Source of the DNA: Paenibacillus sp. OK003
GTDB taxonomy: Bacteria; Bacillota; Bacilli; Paenibacillales; Paenibacillaceae
DNA length: 64,000 nucleotides
Reading direction: 5' to 3'
Assembly (NCBI RefSeq): GCF_900109515.1
Contig: NZ_FOBD01000001.1
Location: 248,001 to 312,000 of the forward strand
Shown here one piece after another: positions 61,193 through 64,000 of the stretch (the first letter of the stretch is position 1; every line of letters starts with the position of its first letter). A program made the translations under genes and the position numbers. The notes beneath the pieces are model-generated. The model was not told the DNA's origin. It saw nothing but the letters and a program-made list of their open reading frames with translations, and did not search any database.

Positions 61193-61759
61193 ATGAAGAA
61201 CGCGGCGAAACAATGGAAATTACGAATGCTTGGTGCTGCTGTTGCATTGCTTGGCATGATTGTGCTTGCTACATATTTGCTTACACCAGCGAACGCTGAG
61301 GAGAGCACAGACTCTGTACAGGCTTTTGCGAAAGAAGCACAGGCTGCAAACTCCGAGATGTTTACAGCGTATGTGGATGACATACAGCATGAGAATGGTA
61401 AATCGTACTTGATTGTAGACAAGATTGGCTGGTATCAAGGGGCAGAGGCCGATAAAGTTTTTGATCAACGCAATCCGGACTCTGGTATAGACGGTGCTCC
61501 TGATGGTTATTATATTGTCAATGACAGCAAAGAGCAGGAAAAGGTAGAAGTAAGTGCGAATGCTGAAGTGTTGATGCAGTTGTATGATCGCGATGGTACA
61601 GTATCGGGCACCACGATTCAATGGAATGAGTCAGTAGCGCTCAGCAAATTCGAATCCTTGTATGACAATACCAATATTCTTGATCTGTCCGTATTCCCTT
61701 ATCACCTCACTGTGCAGGACGGAAAAGTGATCAAAATTGTACAGCAGTACATTCCATAA
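61193..61759 (+). CDS. Exported hypothetical protein
   Basis: A 188-residue protein. A basic N-terminus (MKNAAKQWKLRM) and a hydrophobic core (LGAAVALLGMIVLATYLL) suggest a signal peptide or anchor, with a possible cleavage after ANA. The rest contains a repeat-free beta-rich domain with DKIGWYQG and YYIVND. AAGGAGAG favours ATG 61193 over ATG 61184. Function unknown. Confidence 0.65.
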   Translation: MKNAAKQWKLRMLGAAVALLGMIVLATYLLTPANAEESTDSVQAFAKEAQAANSEMFTAYVDDIQHENGKSYLIVDKIGWYQGAEADKVFDQRNPDSGIDGAPDGYYIVNDSKEQEKVEVSANAEVLMQLYDRDGTVSGTTIQWNESVALSKFESLYDNTNILDLSVFPYHLTVQDGKVIKIVQQYIP

Positions 61760-61781
61760 AATTAGATTAAATGCAACGGTT

Positions 61782-61823
61782 AAGCATTCCTCTGGTTCCA
61801 TTGAACCGGCAGGGATGCTTTTT
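61782..61823 (+). terminator. Terminator after the exported protein gene
   Basis: AAGCATTCCT (61782-61791) pairs with AGGGATGCTT (61811-61820), with one G-U pair, then TTT. Confidence 0.8.
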
Positions 61824-61916
61824 GGTTATGACAAATTCATGAAGGAGATTGTAATTGTTGGTATGTACATGTATCATTATAGGAATGGTGTTTTTACATA
61901 GTTCAGGAGGCTTCTC

Positions 61917-62774
61917 ATGCTTAAAGACATGATTGCATTAACGAAACCCGGACTTTTGCGGCTGAATGTGTTTGCGGTAGCGGTAGGGTTCTGGGTCGCT
62001 TCGAAATGGGATATTTCGTGGATATCTCTGCTCATGGTGTTGATTGGATCAACCTTGGTCATCGCTTCGGCTTGTGTCATTAACAACTACTGGGATCGTG
62101 AGTTGGATCAGAAGATGGAGCGCACCAAAAAACGGATGGATTACATCAATCATCTTAAACCCAAGTTTGTATTGGGGTATGGAATTGTTCTTGGTGTAGT
62201 TGGTTTTGTGCTGCTGTACTTCCTGGTCAATCCGTTATCCGGTTGGATGGCACTGCTTGGATGGTTTGCTTATATCGTGATCTACACGATGTGGCTCAAA
62301 CGCAGCTCGACCTGGAGTACATCATTGGGTGGAATTGCGGGGGCGATGCCGCCTGTAATCGGTTATTGTGCGGTAACCAATCAGATTGATGCAGGTGCCT
62401 GGTTGCTGTTTGCGCTATTATTTCTGTGGCAGCCACCTCACTTCTGGTCACTCGGGATTCGCAGAGTGGAAGAATATCGTGCAGCCGGTTTCCCACTGTT
62501 GCCGGTAGTCAAAGGTGTGAAGCGCACAAAGGTGCAGATGATTCCTTACGTGTTTCTATTGCTTCCTGCTGTATTTCTGTTGTATTACTACAACTACGTT
62601 GGACTTGTGTTTCTGCTTGTATCCGTCATTGGTGGTTTGATCTGGTTTGTCCATACACTAAGCGGATTGAAAACTCAGGATAATGAGAAGTGGGCCAAGG
62701 TTAACTTTCTGATCTCCGTCAATTATCTCATGGTTGTATTCATTGTCATGGTGGCAAACACAACCTGGTCCTGA
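61917..62774 (+). CDS. ctaB: Protoheme IX farnesyltransferase (heme O synthase)
   Basis: A 285-residue UbiA-family membrane enzyme that attaches farnesyl to heme B, giving heme O for cytochrome oxidases. The prenyl-diphosphate motif is NNYWDRELDQKMERTKKR (near 60-77), with the two Asp and flanking Arg/Lys. The second family motif is YTMWLKRSS (near 123), and LFLWQPPHFWSLGI (near 167-180) is a strong signature. About eight to nine helices. CAGGAGG precedes the ATG. The usual neighbours ctaA and ctaCD are not in the window. Confidence 0.95.
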   Translation: MLKDMIALTKPGLLRLNVFAVAVGFWVASKWDISWISLLMVLIGSTLVIASACVINNYWDRELDQKMERTKKRMDYINHLKPKFVLGYGIVLGVVGFVLLYFLVNPLSGWMALLGWFAYIVIYTMWLKRSSTWSTSLGGIAGAMPPVIGYCAVTNQIDAGAWLLFALLFLWQPPHFWSLGIRRVEEYRAAGFPLLPVVKGVKRTKVQMIPYVFLLLPAVFLLYYYNYVGLVFLLVSVIGGLIWFVHTLSGLKTQDNEKWAKVNFLISVNYLMVVFIVMVANTTWS

Positions 62775-62957
62775 GCGAAACATCACTTTTGTAAAATATT
62801 CGAATATGAAGATGCCAAGTTAGCTGGCACCTTACGAAAAAGCACGCTGTAGAATAGGCTTGGACAACCTGTGGTTGTTCCGGCGTACTTCTCGGGGTGT
62901 TTTTTTGCTATAATTATACTTTGGAAAATGATTTTGGAAGAATGGGAAGTGGAGTAG

Positions 62958-63440
62958 ATGAATGATTTACAGCAGGCTATCCTCTTGAGGACGGAGGGGA
63001 AAATGCATGAGGCGATAGAGCTGCTGCAGGAACTGGCATTACAGGAACCGGACAATGCGCAGGTTTGGTACCAGTTGGCTTGGGCTCATGATTCACTTGG
63101 ACTGGAGCGGGCAGCGGTACCGCATTATGAGAAGGCTCTAAGCCTGGGGCTTCCGGCTGAGGACAGGACAGGTGCCATACTTGGACTTGGCAGCACGTAT
63201 CGGACTCTGGGGCAATATGAGCAGGCGAAGGCCTGGTTTGAAAAGGGACTAAGTGAATTCCCGGAGAACCGGGAATTTGAAGTTTTTCTGGCCATGGTGC
63301 TCTATAATCTGGGCGAGCATGCGGAGGCAATGAAGCGGCTGCTGGTACAACTGGCCGATACATCAAAGGATAAGGGAATAACCGACTACAGCAGAGCTAT
63401 CCGTTTCTATGCAGATCAGCTGGATCGGGTATGGGACTAA
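62958..63440 (+). CDS. TPR-repeat protein
   Basis: A 160-residue soluble protein with about three tetratricopeptide repeats (about 1-35, 36-70 and 74-110), for example QVWYQLAWAHDSLGLERAAV and LGSTYRTLGQYEQAKAWFEK. It probably mediates protein-protein contacts. GAAGTGGAGTAG is the ribosome site. Partner unknown. Confidence 0.82.
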   Translation: MNDLQQAILLRTEGKMHEAIELLQELALQEPDNAQVWYQLAWAHDSLGLERAAVPHYEKALSLGLPAEDRTGAILGLGSTYRTLGQYEQAKAWFEKGLSEFPENREFEVFLAMVLYNLGEHAEAMKRLLVQLADTSKDKGITDYSRAIRFYADQLDRVWD

Positions 63441-63459
63441 GTGAGTCATGGAGGACAGG

Positions 63460-64000
63460 TTAGAACGATGGAGTTAGCCATTCCTGTACCGCTTTGATAA
63501 AACGACGTGAAGCAGGGGACAGATTGGTGAGAGACGGGCATGCGATGCCAATGGTACGAAAAGGATCTCCAGTGAGAGGAACAAGAGCGAGCTCGTTCGT
63601 ATGGTGTTGAAGAACCATTTCAGGCAAGAGACTGATGCCCAGACCGTTTCGAACCATCGCCATGATGGCCTGATCTTCGGCGACCTCATAGACCACATTC
63701 AGCTTGGCTGCATGCTGCCGGATCAACCGTTCGATCTCGTTATCACCACCCCATTTAGGCAAAATAAAGGGCTGTTCCAGCAGTACATCAAATGAAACAG
63801 ACTTCTCCGTAGCGAGTGGATGTTCCAGAGGCAGGATGCACATCATCCTGTCTTTTTGTAATAGAATCGTCTCAAAAGGCGAAGAATCGCCAAGGGACAG
63901 AAAACCAAGATCGATGGCACCTCCAGCCAGCCAGCCTTCAATTTCAGCATAGTCCCCCTCCCACAGCTTAATTTCGATGCCGGGATGACCGAGGCGAAAT
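63460..64000 (-). CDS. LysR family transcriptional regulator, 3' part
   Basis: The open frame enters from the right edge and ends at 63460, giving about 180 residues of the LysR substrate-binding domain: GAIDLGFL near the edge, HPLATEKSVSFDVLLEQPFI, and the late NGLGISLLPEMVL. The N-terminal helix-turn-helix lies outside the window. It converges on the TPR gene. Target and effector unknown. Confidence 0.88.
   Translation of the reverse strand, partial: FRLGHPGIEIKLWEGDYAEIEGWLAGGAIDLGFLSLGDSSPFETILLQKDRMMCILPLEHPLATEKSVSFDVLLEQPFILPKWGGDNEIERLIRQHAAKLNVVYEVAEDQAIMAMVRNGLGISLLPEMVLQHHTNELALVPLTGDPFRTIGIACPSLTNLSPASRRFIKAVQEWLTPSF

Noticed and set aside
1-64000. tRNA, rRNA or transposase genes, phage integrase
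   Set aside because: None was recognised on either strand by reading; no IS-type inverted ends were noticed.

Overview
The window looks like chromosomal DNA of a Paenibacillus-type spore-forming Firmicute. The signs are an SLH-anchored GH18-like protein, a CBM36-type NodB deacetylase, a GH105 operon whose sugar ABC importer has no ATPase gene of its own, CcpA (cre) sites, AGGAGG ribosome sites with frequent TTG/GTG starts, a CtaB gene and DUF3243. Genus is inferred from this mix; no rRNA or tRNA gene was seen.

Layout. 1-4.2 kb: a phosphoesterase, then a three-gene sugar or inositol-like catabolic operon (TIM-barrel isomerase and two Gfo/Idh/MocA oxidoreductases) behind two cre-like sites. 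4.3-13.3 kb: an AT-rich run of short, functionally unrelated single genes, all on the + strand (GNAT, DinB, HIT, NUDIX, GrpB, acetamidase, 2'-5' RNA ligase-like, histidine phosphatase, YfiT-like). Nearly every one is followed by a 110-160 bp imperfect-dyad repeat. These repeats have integron attC architecture: a 5' RYYYAAC-like box, a 3' GTTRRRY-like box, inner paired boxes and a covarying central stem. In the best-preserved units the 5' box is the exact inverse complement of the GTT box at the START of the same gene unit, as the integron cassette model predicts. No integrase is in the window, so this looks like an integrase-less (CALIN-type) cassette array in a Firmicute, and it is the main finding.

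13.3-38.9 kb: the same kind of gene content continues (GNATs, NUDIX, DinB, APH kinases, alpha/beta hydrolases, small membrane proteins), with decayed repeat fragments as far as about 30.5 kb and many truncated or frameshifted genes. A secreted GH5 glucanase and a secreted NodB-CBM36 esterase are embedded at 29-31.8 kb. In total the window has 15 intact GNAT-family genes and 3 GNAT remnants.

39-47.2 kb: a plant polysaccharide operon: AraC regulator, sugar-binding lipoprotein, two permeases, a large unknown protein and a GH105 unsaturated glycuronyl hydrolase. 47.3-53 kb: a metallo-beta-lactamase-fold enzyme behind a short upstream ORF and hairpin, a DUF1648 membrane protein, a TraB/ChaN-like protein, GNAT, DUF6886-like, GyrI-like, a glutathione peroxidase lacking a normal start codon, and an AraC regulator. 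53-64 kb: core-like genes, namely acyl-ACP thioesterase, nitroreductase, SLH-GH18, a thioredoxin reductase-like flavoprotein, an ALO-type FAD oxidase with a half-size MFS protein, DUF3243, CtaB, a TPR protein and the 3' part of a LysR regulator on the - strand.
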